A stretch of 64,000 nucleotides of DNA, taken from Novosphingobium terrae (GTDB taxonomy: Bacteria; Pseudomonadota; Alphaproteobacteria; Sphingomonadales; Sphingomonadaceae). Position numbers and translations under genes: made by a program. The DNA lies in contig NZ_JABVZR010000001.1 of NCBI RefSeq assembly GCF_017163935.1, forward strand, positions 310,001-374,000, in the 5' to 3' direction. The notes under the pieces are model-generated. The model ran no database searches. It was not told where the DNA came from and saw nothing but the letters and a program-made list of their open reading frames with translations. Below are positions 39,001 to 47,161 of the stretch, one piece after another. Position 1 is the stretch's first letter, and each line of letters opens with the position of its first letter.

Positions 39001-39423
39001 GATGCGGCGGAAGGCCTGATCCTCATGCTCCACCACGTTGCCGGTCTTGTCGATGGCAAGGGTGGTCGGCGCCACCCAGTCGAGCTGGCTGATATGGCGG
39101 ATCAGGCTGGGGGCCGAACTGTCGGACCAGGTGGTGTAGAAGCCGACCGAGACGGGCTTTTGCGTCACCTTGCCCGGGCGCGGCTTGGGCGCCCCGGCAA
39201 ACAGGTTGGTGATGCCATGCGAGAGCTGGGCGACCTGCGCGCGGAAGCGCAAAGGCGTGCGCCGCTCAAAGCCCAGCGGCAGCGGCGAGGGCGCGGGAAT
39301 CGACACCACCGTGGAGGCAAAACCCACCGCAGCCAGCACCAGCAGGAGCAGCGCGGCAAACACGCCGCGCCGCGTCCAGCGCCGCCGGCGCCCCGAGGGA
39401 TCGAAAAATACCGGCCTTGCCAC
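36079..39423 (-). CDS. trifunctional GH18-like hydrolase / NodB polysaccharide deacetylase / GT2 polysaccharide synthase
   Basis: 1114-residue membrane protein with three enzyme domains. One helix (20-40) anchors a periplasmic GH18-like domain (about 90-390) whose catalytic strand reads GIMFDFES, with Asp200 and Glu202. A CE4/NodB deacetylase follows (about 460-665): TFDDGP 469-474, His522 and His526 in NHSYTHPN, RAPYFG 560-565, LLHDGGG 627-633. After a transmembrane pair (about 690-722) comes a cytoplasmic GT2 synthase domain: VADDGS 772-777, DAD 825-827, EDQD 916-919 and QRFRW 953-957, then further helices to 1090. All catalytic motifs look intact. The likely product is a partly deacetylated beta-linked N-acetylglucosamine-type polymer (inference). 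The start is GTG; there is no nearby ATG in frame. Confidence 0.9.
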   Translation of the reverse strand: MARPVFFDPSGRRRRWTRRGVFAALLLLVLAAVGFASTVVSIPAPSPLPLGFERRTPLRFRAQVAQLSHGITNLFAGAPKPRPGKVTQKPVSVGFYTTWSDSSAPSLIRHISQLDWVAPTTLAIDKTGNVVEHEDQAFRRIMLGSLRRPLVVDVLQNVVGDDFSGAATQALFHSPAKRKAMIAALTAFLDRTGDAGIMFDFESVDARDMPAYRELIGETNAALDKKGKIVSVTLPMEGEGWSPSQFAAVSDKIVLMAYDEHWQSGKSGPIASNDWFTQKMTKALQGMPADKVIVALGSYGYDWPKDKPADSLSVEEAWLAAHDSNATPMFDRASGNTGFSYQEGDLRHDVWMLDAAASWNQMRILSHLGIGSVALWRLGTEDPGFWQALGTWRAGNGTPNLSQITQSSNADVEGQGEILRITATPTNGERQVSYDPRTSLANNVSYSKLPTPYVVQRTGGANPKLLALTFDDGPDKKWTPQILSILEQYKVPGTFFVIGENGVANREILQRAVADGMELGNHSYTHPNMANSTSTSINLELNATRRLIEAYTGRSIRLFRAPYFGDAEPTTADELVPAKIAQDHGYTVVGLHIDTEDWTTPGVQKILDETFRQVAAATPDKTANVILLHDGGGDRSQTIMALPAIITGLRQRGYTFVPVSTLAGLTHEQVMPPLAGYDLAAVRADVFAFTALDVILQVLNWTFFFAIALGVIRSVSLVILALLPGRRPAPEPEGTFRPKVTVIIPCFNEEKVIESSVQRILQSTYPYLDVIVADDGSKDRTSAIVSEKFGDNPRVKLMTLENGGKAAALNRALKDATGEIIVALDADTQFEKETVLRLVRWFIDPRIGAVAGNAKVGNRVNLVTRWQAVEYTTAQNIERRALTQFDAIMVVPGAVGAWRRKALEEVGGYPEDTLAEDQDLTIAIQRKKWKIAYDEQAVAWTEAPESFAALAKQRFRWSFGTLQCLWKHRKILRKGKPGGLAFIGVPQAWLFQIVFACISPFIDLALVISIIGTILRALQHGWAQTQTDVIRMGIYWASFTLIDLACGLAAYRMDVRDKKFRPFLLLSQRFVYRQLMYSVVIRAVSAALRGVGTGWGKLERTGRVSAPELVKEDA

Positions 39424-39799
39424 CTGTGCCCACCCATCCTGAAAAGCTTTGAGACATCCCCCGCGGGTGCCTCACGAAGGCCGCTCTAGCATCCGTGTCG
39501 CTGGTGTGAAACGAATTTGCTGTATGGCGCCGATCCGGGTGCCTGATGACGACAGGGCATGACCCGCATACAGAAAATCTATGCAGGGGTGCCGGGTAGT
39601 CTATCTTGCCAATGGAGGTGGTGATCCTTACCCCGCCCTGAACCGACCCGCGCTGAAAGTCGTTCTGGCCCGCTCTGGCGGTGCCGGTTTTGGCGTGGCA
39701 GGATAGGCAGTCTGTCGCCGAATCCATGGCGTGGTCCAGCGAGTTTTGCTCCGGGCGCACCTGAACAAGCGCAGGTCTTGAGTTAGGGAATGCGCGCGA
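39424..39799. other. gene-free stretch between divergent genes
   Basis: 376 bases that must contain the promoters of the GH18-CE4-GT2 gene (leftward) and of the TSUP/cys group (rightward). I see no convincing operator, riboswitch or small ORF in it. Confidence 0.4.
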
Positions 39800-40672
39800 A
39801 TGAGCATCGGCACAGTGCTGGGTCAACTGGATGAGATGCATGCCGTGGCCGGGCTGATGGTGGGCCTGCTGGTCGGGCTGACGGGCGTGGGCGGCGGTTC
39901 GCTGATGACCCCGCTGCTGGTGCTGATGTTCGGCGTGAACCCCCAGACGGCGGTGGGCACCGATCTGCTTTTCGCGGCGGGCACCAAGACGGTGGGCTCC
40001 ACCGTGCATGGTTTCCGCGCCACGGTCAGCTGGAAGATCGTCGCCCTGCTGGCGGCGGGGAGCATTCCGGCCTCGGTGCTCTCGCTGATGGTGCTAAGCC
40101 AGATGTCGCATCCGCCGGCCTCGGCGCAGAATGTGATGCTGCTGGTGGTGGCGGTGATGCTGGTCTTCACCTCGATCACCGTGCTGTTCCAGCAGAAGCT
40201 GATCGATTACGCGACCTCGCGCGGGAGCACCGGTGAGCCGGGCCGCAGCACGGCGCTCTTCACCATCCTGCTGGGCGCGGTGCTGGGCGCGGCGGTGACC
40301 TTTTCCTCGGTCGGCGCGGGCGCCATCGGCGTGACGATCCTGATCCTGCTCTATCCCGGGCAGCCGGTGGCGCGCATTGTCGGCACCGATATTGCCCATG
40401 CCGTGCCGCTGACGCTGGTGTCCGGCGTGGGGCACTGGATCATTGGCGATGTGAACGGGCTGCTGCTGGTCAATCTGCTGGTGGGCTCGATCCCGGGCGT
40501 GATCGTGGGCAGTCTGGTCTCCAGCCGGGCGCCGGACAAGGTATTGCGCCCGATCCTGGCGCTGGTGCTGGCCATTTCGGCCTGGCAGCTGGCGACCAAG
40601 GTGCTGACGCCGCACAAGAAGGGCAAACCTGCGGCAGAGGTCAGCGCTCCGGCTGAGCCGGTGGCGAAGTAA
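39800..40672 (+). CDS. TSUP-family (TauE/SafE) membrane transporter, probably for a sulfur oxyanion
   Basis: 290-residue inner-membrane protein with about eight hydrophobic segments. The N-terminal half has [24 protein letters not shown], and the second half [21 protein letters not shown] and [22 protein letters not shown], the duplicated signatures of the sulfite exporter TauE/SafE family. It stands 136 bases upstream of cysD on the same strand, which suggests transport of sulfate, sulfite or thiosulfate connected to sulfate assimilation; the direction of transport cannot be read from sequence. The ribosome binding site is weak (GGGA, 12 bases off), so the exact start may differ. Confidence 0.87.
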   Translation: MSIGTVLGQLDEMHAVAGLMVGLLVGLTGVGGGSLMTPLLVLMFGVNPQTAVGTDLLFAAGTKTVGSTVHGFRATVSWKIVALLAAGSIPASVLSLMVLSQMSHPPASAQNVMLLVVAVMLVFTSITVLFQQKLIDYATSRGSTGEPGRSTALFTILLGAVLGAAVTFSSVGAGAIGVTILILLYPGQPVARIVGTDIAHAVPLTLVSGVGHWIIGDVNGLLLVNLLVGSIPGVIVGSLVSSRAPDKVLRPILALVLAISAWQLATKVLTPHKKGKPAAEVSAPAEPVAK

Positions 40673-40808
40673 GCGCGCTTATAAGCAGCGCTCAATCTAT
40701 GCTGGCCCCAAGAATCGCTTGTTTGCCTTTGGGTGGGTGAACTCCCAGATCAGCCCCATTCCAAGACCCTCTGAGTCTTCGCGTGTCCACACAGTCAGAA
40801 ACGAGCCC

Positions 40809-41714
40809 ATGACCAGAACCCTGACCCACCTTGAACGGCTGGAAGCCGAGAGCATCCACATCATCCGCGAGGTGGTGGCCGAGGCGACAAAGCCCGTGAT
40901 GCTCTATTCGGTGGGCAAGGATTCGGCGGTGATGCTGCATCTGGCGCGGAAGGCGTTTTACCCCGCGCCGCCGCCGTTTCCGCTGCTGCATGTCGACACG
41001 ACGTGGAAGTTCCGCGCCATGTATGAGCTGCGCCAGCAGATGGCCGAGATCAGCGGCATGGAGCTGCTGGTCTATCAGAATCCGGAGGCCAAGGAGCGCG
41101 GGATCAACCCCTTCGACCATGGCTCGCTGCACACCGATATGTGGAAGACGGAAGGGCTGAAGCAGGCGCTGGACCTCTATGGCTTCGATGCGGCCTTTGG
41201 TGGCGCGCGCCGTGATGAGGAAAAGAGCCGCGCCAAGGAGCGCATCTTCTCCTTCCGCACCGCCAGCCATGGCTGGGACCCAAAGAACCAGCGGCCGGAA
41301 CTGTGGAACCTTTACAATGCCCGCAAGGCCAAGGGGGAGTCGATCCGCGTCTTCCCGATCAGCAACTGGACCGAGCTGGATGTGTGGCAGTATATCCACC
41401 TCAACGATATTCCCATCGTGCCGCTCTATTTCGCCGCGCCGCGCCCCACCGTGGAGCGTGACGGCATGCTGCTGATGGTGGATGATGACCGCTTCCCGCT
41501 GAAGCCGGGTGAAGAGCCGGTGATGCGCTCGATCCGCTTCCGCACGCTGGGCTGCTATCCGCTGACCGGTGCGGTGGAAAGCACCGCCAGCACGCTGCCG
41601 GAGGTGATTCAGGAAACGCTGCTCACCACCACCAGCGAGCGGCAGGGCCGCGCCATCGACAAGGATGCCGGCGGCGCGGGCATGGAAGTGAAGAAGCAGC
41701 AGGGATATTTCTGA
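40809..41714 (+). CDS. cysD: sulfate adenylyltransferase small subunit
   Basis: ATP sulfurylase subunit that adenylates sulfate to APS together with the CysN GTPase; cytoplasmic, 301 residues, normal length. Motifs: [18 protein letters not shown] at the start, [21 protein letters not shown] with the PP-loop SGGKDS-type ATP site, [35 protein letters not shown], and [15 protein letters not shown]. The C-terminus [24 protein letters not shown] is canonical. The ATG at 40809 gives the family N-terminus. cysNC starts one base after its stop. Confidence 0.98.
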   Translation: MTRTLTHLERLEAESIHIIREVVAEATKPVMLYSVGKDSAVMLHLARKAFYPAPPPFPLLHVDTTWKFRAMYELRQQMAEISGMELLVYQNPEAKERGINPFDHGSLHTDMWKTEGLKQALDLYGFDAAFGGARRDEEKSRAKERIFSFRTASHGWDPKNQRPELWNLYNARKAKGESIRVFPISNWTELDVWQYIHLNDIPIVPLYFAAPRPTVERDGMLLMVDDDRFPLKPGEEPVMRSIRFRTLGCYPLTGAVESTASTLPEVIQETLLTTTSERQGRAIDKDAGGAGMEVKKQQGYF

Positions 41715-41715
41715 G

Positions 41716-43674
41716 ATGGCCACCCAGATCGACAACCCCGCTGTGGAACCCGTTTACGTCACCGACGCGCTGATCGCCGAGGACATCGACGCCTATCTCA
41801 GCGTCCATCAGCACAAGACGATGCTGCGCTTCATCACCTGCGGGTCGGTGGATGACGGCAAGTCCACGCTGATCGGGCGGTTGCTCTACGATTCGAAGAT
41901 GATCTTCGAGGATCAGCTTGCCGCGCTTGAGGCCGATAGCAAGAAGGTCGGCACGCAGGGGCAGGGGATTGATTTTGCCCTGCTGGTCGATGGTCTGGCC
42001 GCAGAGCGCGAGCAGGGCATCACCATCGATGTCGCCTATCGCTTCTTCGCCACCGAAAAGCGCAAGTTCATCGTGGCCGACACCCCCGGCCATGAGCAAT
42101 ACACGCGCAATATGGTCACCGGCGCCTCTACCGCCGATCTGGCCGTGATCCTGATCGACGCGCGCAAGGGCGTGCTGACGCAGACCCGCCGCCACACCTT
42201 TCTGGCGCATCTGATCGGCATCAAGAATCTGGTGCTGGCGGTCAACAAGATGGATCTGGTCGGCTACGATCAGGCCCGCTTCGATGAGATCGTGGCGGAC
42301 TACCGCGCCTTTGCCGAGAGCATCGGGGTGAAGCAGTTCACCGCTCTGCCGATCAGCGGCTATATGGGCGATAACATCACCAGCCTGTCGGATAACACGC
42401 CGTGGTACAAGGCCCCGGCCTATTTCGGGCGCACGCTGGTCGATCATCTCGAAACCGTCGAGGTGGATTCGACGCGTGAGGCCGCCAAGGCCTTCCGCAT
42501 GCCGGTGCAGTGGGTCAACCGCCCCAATCTGGACTTCCGTGGCTTTGCAGGCCTGATCGCCAGCGGCAGCGTGAAGCCGGGCGATGAAATCCGCGTCGTG
42601 CCCAGTGGCAAGACCAGCAAGGTCGCCCGCATCGTCACGCTGGACGGCGATCTGGACGAGGCCGTCGCGGGCCAGTCCGTCACTCTGACCTTCGCGGACG
42701 AAATCGACTGCTCGCGCGGCGATGTGATCGCCGCCGCCGCCAACCCGCCCGAGGTGGCCGACCAGTTCGAAGCCTCGCTGGTGTGGATGGCCGATGATGC
42801 GCTGATCCCGGGCCGTGCCTATTGGCTGAAACTCGGCACGCAGATGGTCTCGGCCACGGTCCATGCGCCGGAATACACCATCAACGTCAACACGATGGAG
42901 CATTGCGCCGCCAAGACGCTGGGGCTGAACGCCATCGGCGTGGCGCAGGTCGCCACCGACCGTCCGATCACCTTTGAGCCCTACACCGATAGCCACACGC
43001 TGGGCGGCTTTATCCTGATCGACAAGATCACCAACGCCACCGTCGGCGCGGGCATGCTCACCCACGCCCTGCGCCGCGCTCAGAACGTGCATTGGCAGGC
43101 GCTGGACATCAGCCGCGAGGCGCACTCCGGCCTCAAGAACCAGAAGCCCGCCGTGCTGTGGTTCACTGGCCTGTCGGGCTCGGGCAAGAGCACCATCGCC
43201 AATCTGGTCGAGAAGAAGCTGCACGCCCTTGGCAAGCACACCTTCCTGCTCGACGGCGACAATGTGCGCCACGGCCTCAACAAGGATCTGGGCTTCACCG
43301 AGGCCGACCGCATCGAAAACATCCGCCGCGTGGCCGAAGTGGCGCGGCTGATGACCGATGCCGGGCTGATCGTCATCACCGCCTTCATCAGCCCCTTCCG
43401 CGCCGAGCGCGAGCTGGCGCGCGGCCTGATCCCCGATGGCGAGTTCCTCGAAGTCTTCGTGGATACCCCGCTGGAAGTGGCCGAGGCGCGCGATGTGAAG
43501 GGCCTCTACAAAAAGGCCCGCGCCGGTCAGCTGGACAACTTCACCGGGATCGACAGCCCCTATGAAGCTCCGGAAAAGCCCGAGTTGCATATCGACACAA
43601 CGCGCCTATCTAGCGAAGAGGCTGCCGAACTCATTGTCGATCGCCTCTTGGGCGTCTGGATGCCGGTTATCTGA
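41716..43674 (+). CDS. cysNC: bifunctional sulfate adenylyltransferase GTPase subunit / APS kinase
   Basis: 652-residue fusion doing two successive steps: activating sulfate to APS with CysD (GTP-driven), then phosphorylating APS to PAPS. Residues about 35-450 are a translation-factor-type GTPase: GSVDDGKST (P-loop, 43-51), [12 protein letters not shown] (G3), NKMDLVGYD (G4), then two beta-barrel domains. Residues about 470-650 are an APS kinase with P-loop GLSGSGKST near 483-491, [21 protein letters not shown], and [24 protein letters not shown]. Such fusions are common in alphaproteobacteria. It sits between cysD and cysQ, overlapping cysQ by one base (TGATG). Confidence 0.98.
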   Translation: MATQIDNPAVEPVYVTDALIAEDIDAYLSVHQHKTMLRFITCGSVDDGKSTLIGRLLYDSKMIFEDQLAALEADSKKVGTQGQGIDFALLVDGLAAEREQGITIDVAYRFFATEKRKFIVADTPGHEQYTRNMVTGASTADLAVILIDARKGVLTQTRRHTFLAHLIGIKNLVLAVNKMDLVGYDQARFDEIVADYRAFAESIGVKQFTALPISGYMGDNITSLSDNTPWYKAPAYFGRTLVDHLETVEVDSTREAAKAFRMPVQWVNRPNLDFRGFAGLIASGSVKPGDEIRVVPSGKTSKVARIVTLDGDLDEAVAGQSVTLTFADEIDCSRGDVIAAAANPPEVADQFEASLVWMADDALIPGRAYWLKLGTQMVSATVHAPEYTINVNTMEHCAAKTLGLNAIGVAQVATDRPITFEPYTDSHTLGGFILIDKITNATVGAGMLTHALRRAQNVHWQALDISREAHSGLKNQKPAVLWFTGLSGSGKSTIANLVEKKLHALGKHTFLLDGDNVRHGLNKDLGFTEADRIENIRRVAEVARLMTDAGLIVITAFISPFRAERELARGLIPDGEFLEVFVDTPLEVAEARDVKGLYKKARAGQLDNFTGIDSPYEAPEKPELHIDTTRLSSEEAAELIVDRLLGVWMPVI

Positions 43675-44432
43675 TGGAAAACGCAAGCCTGATCCCCGAT
43701 GATGCCGAACTGGCCGCGCAGCTTGCTGCCGCTGCAGGGCGCATCCTGATCGCCACGCGCGATTGCCGCCTCGTCCATGGCAAGGCGCTGGGCAAGGCGG
43801 GCGACGCCGCCGCCAACGCCTTCCTGATGGCGGCGCTGGCGCAGCAGCGCCCGGATGACGGCATCCTCTCGGAGGAAAGCAAGGACACGCCCGAGCGCCT
43901 CTCCAAAGAGCGCGTCTGGATCATCGATCCCGTCGACGGCACCAGCGAATATGGTCAGGAACGCGCCGACTGGGCCGTGCATATCGGCCTGTCGATCGGC
44001 GGCAAGCCTGCGCTGGGCGCGGTGGCGCTGCCGGGGCCGGGGCTGGTGTTCCGCTCGGACAAGCCCCAGCCCGTGCCCCCCGCGCCGGACAGGCTGCGCA
44101 TGCTGGTGAGCCGCTCGCGCCCTGCGCGCGAGGCTGTCGCCGTGGCCGAGGCTTTGGGCGCGGAGCTGGTGCCCATGGGCTCGGCGGGCGCGAAGGCCAT
44201 GGCCGTGGTGCACGGCGAGGCTGACATCTACCTCCATTCCGGTGGCCAGTACGAGTGGGACAATTGCGCCCCCGCCGCCGTGGCTCTGGCGCATGGGTTG
44301 CATGTGTCGCGCATTGATGGCGCGCCGCTGGTGTACAATATGCCCAACCCTTGGCTGCCCGACCTGCTGATCTGCCGCAAGGAGCATGCGGAGCGGGTTT
44401 TGAATGAGGTTCGGGGGCTGGTTCAGGTTTAA
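43674..44432 (+). CDS. cysQ: 3'(2'),5'-bisphosphate nucleotidase
   Basis: Removes the 3'-phosphate from PAP (and PAPS), recycling the by-product of PAPS reduction or sulfotransfer; lithium-sensitive inositol-monophosphatase superfamily, 252 residues. The metal-site motifs are ILSEESKD (Glu-Glu), WIIDPVDGTSEYGQ (DPxDGT) and YEWDNCAPAAVALAHG (WD near the C-terminus). It is translationally coupled to cysNC, completing the cysD-cysNC-cysQ operon. Repeat copy F starts 15 bases after its stop. Confidence 0.95.
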   Translation: MENASLIPDDAELAAQLAAAAGRILIATRDCRLVHGKALGKAGDAAANAFLMAALAQQRPDDGILSEESKDTPERLSKERVWIIDPVDGTSEYGQERADWAVHIGLSIGGKPALGAVALPGPGLVFRSDKPQPVPPAPDRLRMLVSRSRPAREAVAVAEALGAELVPMGSAGAKAMAVVHGEADIYLHSGGQYEWDNCAPAAVALAHGLHVSRIDGAPLVYNMPNPWLPDLLICRKEHAERVLNEVRGLVQV

Positions 44433-44446
44433 GTTGGAAGGGAAGA

Positions 44447-44683
44447 TGCGAGGGGGTTACCCCCTCGCGCTCCCATAATGTCTCCCGACGAAAGGGCGGC
44501 GGTTCCGAAGCGTGGCACTCGGCCTCTCCACCTGCGCAAGGTAAAGCGCCGCAGGCAGGGCATTGTCTGGACGATAGGCTGTGCTGGCGATTCTAAAGCC
44601 TGCGGCGCGGCAAACTGAGCGCAAGGCTGAACCCGAAGCGCAAGGTAGACATTAAAGGGAGCGCGAGGGTTATGACCCTCGCA
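44447..44683. repeat. dispersed palindrome-ended element, copy F (237 bp)
   Basis: End palindromes at 44448-44468 (GCGAGGGGGT/ACCCCCTCGC) and 44663-44682 (GCGAGGGT-TATG-ACCCTCGC). Its orientation matches E and G. The central pair GCGCCGCAGGC and GCCTGCGGCGC is intact. It fills the convergent gap between cysQ (15 bases) and the CitE-like gene (21 bases), with no other terminator. Confidence 0.93.
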
Positions 44684-44703
44684 TCTTCTCTTGTCTAATC
44701 CCC

Positions 44704-45669
44704 TTACTCGCCGATCTTCCGAGCCAAAGCGATCAACCGCCTGGCTTCTTCCAGATGCAGCAGCTCCACCATGCGCCCATCCACCCGGATCGCGCCCTTG
44801 CCTGCAGCCTCGGGCGCGGCGAAAGCGTCGAGGATGCGCTGAGCGGCGTCTAACTCTTCCATGCTGGGCGTGAAGACCGCATGGCACGGCGCGATCTGGT
44901 CCGGATGGATCAGGCTCTTGCCGTCGAAGCCCAGCATCAGCCCTTGCTCGCATTCCGCGCGAAAACGGTCGAGATCGCGGAAATCGTTGCAGACTGCATC
45001 GAGGATCGCGATCCCATGAGCCCGCGCAGCCGCCACCGCGAAGGTCAGCAGCGGCTGGAACACGGCGCGGTCCGGACCGGGGCGCGCGCGCATTTCGCGG
45101 GCGAGGTCGTTGGTGCCCACCATCCACAGGCTGAGGCGCGTGGAAGCCGCCAGCGCGCCCATGGCGTCGAGCCTCAACACCGAGGCGCAGCTTTCGATCA
45201 TGGTCCACAGCTGCAGCTCGGCGGGGGCGGTGGAGAGGGCCTCATGCCATGTCAGCACGTCCTGGGGACCATTCACCTTGGGCACCAGAATCGCATCCAC
45301 GCCGCTGTCGGCGACGGCGGCAAGGTCTTCGGCCCCCCATGGGGTGTCGAGCCCGTTGACGCGGATGGCGATCTCGCGATGGCCGAAGCCGCCGGCATAG
45401 ACGGTGGCGAGGGCGGCCTTGCGGGCTTCATCCTTCAACTCGGGCGCGACGGCGTCTTCCAGATCGAGGATGATGACGTCGGCGGGCAGGCTGCGGGCCT
45501 TGGCCAGCGCGCGCGGGTTGGAGGCGGGCATGAAGAGCGCGCTGCGGCGGGGGCGGTCGGCGAAGCGGGCGGCCAGTGATGGGATGGCCGTGGGGGTCGG
45601 CGCATCGCTTTCGGAGAAGAGGATGGCGGCAGGATTGTTGGCAGGGTCGCTCTGGGGGATCTGCGTCAT
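44704..45669 (-). CDS. CoA-ester lyase, CitE/HpcH-aldolase family
   Basis: 321-residue TIM-barrel protein of the citrate lyase beta / malyl-CoA lyase family. RSALFMPASNPRALAKA is the family opening, DVIILDLEDAVAPELK holds the metal/substrate acidic residues, IAIRVNGLDTPWG carries the CoA-site Arg, and VPKVNGPQDV and LWTMIESCASVLRLD supply the catalytic region with its Glu. GFDGKSLIHPDQIAPCHAVFTPS is the usual C-terminal closing segment. Likely reactions are cleavage of (3S)-malyl-, citramalyl- or beta-methylmalyl-CoA; the specificity is unknown. An N-terminal extension of about 35 residues is longer than usual, so a later start is possible. No citrate-lyase alpha or gamma genes are nearby. 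Confidence 0.88.
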   Translation of the reverse strand: MTQIPQSDPANNPAAILFSESDAPTPTAIPSLAARFADRPRRSALFMPASNPRALAKARSLPADVIILDLEDAVAPELKDEARKAALATVYAGGFGHREIAIRVNGLDTPWGAEDLAAVADSGVDAILVPKVNGPQDVLTWHEALSTAPAELQLWTMIESCASVLRLDAMGALAASTRLSLWMVGTNDLAREMRARPGPDRAVFQPLLTFAVAAARAHGIAILDAVCNDFRDLDRFRAECEQGLMLGFDGKSLIHPDQIAPCHAVFTPSMEELDAAQRILDAFAAPEAAGKGAIRVDGRMVELLHLEEARRLIALARKIGE

Positions 45670-45790
45670 GGGGAAGCTGGTCTCCGGCGTAAGGTGCTGG
45701 CTGTTGAGGCCATTTCCTCACCGGGGTGCCTTGATCGGGTGCGAGCGGTCAAGCCCTGTCAGACAGATGCCCCGTTTGGCGGGATCTCAT

Positions 45791-46249
45791 TCAGGCTGAA
45801 TGGAGGCGGTGCATCACGCAATCCTCTGTCAGCGCGGCAATATCCAGCAATTGCACCATGCCCTCGCGATAGGGGGCCAGGCCTTCGATAAAGCGCAAAG
45901 GGGTGCCCGCCGGGTGGTTGTTGCCCAGTTCGGGGGGCGGCAGCAGGGTGGCCTCATCGATCAGCACCAGATCGCCCACCTGCTCGACCACCAGCGCGCA
46001 GACATGATCGTCGAATTGCACGATGATGATGGAGTGGCTTTCGCTGTCAGCAATGGGATTCCAGCCCAGCCGCAGCGACAGGTCGATCACCGGCAGGATC
46101 GCCCCATGATCGCTGGTGACGCCCACCACATCGACGGGCAGACCGGGGACGCGGGTGAGCGGCGACCAGTCGCGGATTTCGCGGATGGTGCCGATATCGA
46201 GGGCAAAGTGCTGCCCTTCCACCTCGAAGATGATGCATTCGCGACTCAT
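45791..46249 (-). CDS. CheW-like domain protein (orphan)
   Basis: 152-residue protein that is essentially one CheW domain: FEVEGQHFALDIGTIREIRDWSPLTRVPGLPVDVVGVTSDHGAILPVIDLSLRLG is the typical first half (strands around GxxxxPVIDL), and VCALVVEQVGDLVLID the second. CheW proteins couple chemoreceptors to the CheA kinase. No other chemotaxis gene is in the window, so it may serve an unlinked chemosensory array or another signalling module. The ATG at 46249 was preferred to a longer frame with no CheW homology. It lies 121 bases upstream of the CitE-like gene on the same strand. Confidence 0.88.
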   Translation of the reverse strand: MSRECIIFEVEGQHFALDIGTIREIRDWSPLTRVPGLPVDVVGVTSDHGAILPVIDLSLRLGWNPIADSESHSIIIVQFDDHVCALVVEQVGDLVLIDEATLLPPPELGNNHPAGTPLRFIEGLAPYREGMVQLLDIAALTEDCVMHRLHSA

Positions 46250-46478
46250 GACCCGTTCTTTCTGGCTTGTCCGGCAGGTGCTGCCGGGGATGCATGCCGT
46301 CCGCACCCTGCGTTGAGCCCTGAAATTCGGCTCAATGGGGCGTGAGGGCAAGGCCAGATGGGTTCAAATCCGTTGCACCCGTGATGGAACAATCGGTCAA
46401 TTTGTAGGGAGGCGTCGAGTCTGTATGAAAAATGTGCGGGGCAGAGGGCCGGTGCCGCACATCCGGCCCTGCCGGATG

Positions 46479-46976
46479 TCAGCTCAGCGTTGCGAAACCG
46501 CCATATTGCCCGCGATGGAACAGCATCGGGTCGCCTTCGCGCTGCACCTTCATGTCCAGCACCTGGCCCAGCACGAAATGGTGGTCGCCCGCCTCATGCA
46601 CCCAGGCGATCTTGCATTCGATCGAGACCAGCGCATCGTCCAGAATCGGCAGGTTATTATCGCTGACATGCCATGTCACGCCCGCCATCTTCTCGCCCTT
46701 GCCGGCCAGCTGGCGGCACAGGTCGGTCTGGTCCGAGCCCAGAATGTTCACCGCGAAATGCCCGGCCGTGTGAATCTGCGGCCAAGTGGTCGAGCGCTTG
46801 TCGGGCAGAAAGCCCACCAGCGGCGGATCGAGGCTGACGGAGGTGAAGCTGCCCACCACCAGCGCCAGCACGCCGCCATCAGGGGCAAGCGCGGTGATCG
46901 CGGCCACGCCTGTGGGATAATGGCCCAGAGTCTGGCGGAACAGGGCAGGATCGATGGTGGCAACAGACACAGGCAT
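46479..46976 (-). CDS. flavin reductase-like FMN-binding protein
   Basis: 165 residues of the flavin reductase (HpaC/RutF-like) family, which supply reduced FMN/FAD to two-component monooxygenases. Typical are FRQTLGHYPTGVAAITALAPDG at the start, GSFTSVSLDPPLVGFLPDKRSTTW (flavin phosphate and isoalloxazine binding), HFAVNILGSDQTDLCRQLAGKG, and DHHFVLGQVLDMKVQREGDPMLFHRGQYG. The ATG at 46976 is the family-like start. It diverges from the acyl-CoA dehydrogenase gene across the palindrome at 47104-47119, so the two may be co-regulated. No partner oxygenase is adjacent. Confidence 0.9.
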   Translation of the reverse strand: MPVSVATIDPALFRQTLGHYPTGVAAITALAPDGGVLALVVGSFTSVSLDPPLVGFLPDKRSTTWPQIHTAGHFAVNILGSDQTDLCRQLAGKGEKMAGVTWHVSDNNLPILDDALVSIECKIAWVHEAGDHHFVLGQVLDMKVQREGDPMLFHRGQYGGFATLS

Positions 46977-47103
46977 GCTTTCTGAACAGACCGGGGATGG
47001 ACAGGCTGGTGCCAGAGGCAAGCCCCAGAGGCAAGACTATGCCGCAAGCGCGAGATACGCGTGAGCGATGCGCTGATCTCTTTACGACCCCTGCTCAAGC
47101 GTG

Positions 47104-47119
47104 TTAACCGATCGGTTAA
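47104..47119. promoter_or_regulatory. 16-bp perfect palindrome, probable TetR-type operator
   Basis: TTAACCGATCGGTTAA lies between the divergent flavin reductase and acyl-CoA dehydrogenase genes, 43 bases before the latter. The ACCGAnCGGT core is typical of operators bound by TetR-family repressors of acyl-CoA and branched-chain catabolism. The regulator is not in the window. Confidence 0.65.
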
Positions 47120-47161
47120 GGCGAGCCGAGAGACTCCGCCACCCCCTTCCGAGAGGCTTCC

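Noticed and set aside
39424..39799. Possible riboswitch upstream of the TSUP/cys genes
   Set aside because: No SAM- or other sulfur-related riboswitch core could be recognised, and the region shows no long paired structure by eye.
46340..46380. GGTTCAAATCC followed by TGCACCCG, resembling a tRNA T-loop and 3' end
   Set aside because: The flanking bases do not pair into a 5-bp T stem and there is no acceptor, D or anticodon arm upstream; probably chance, at most a worn remnant.
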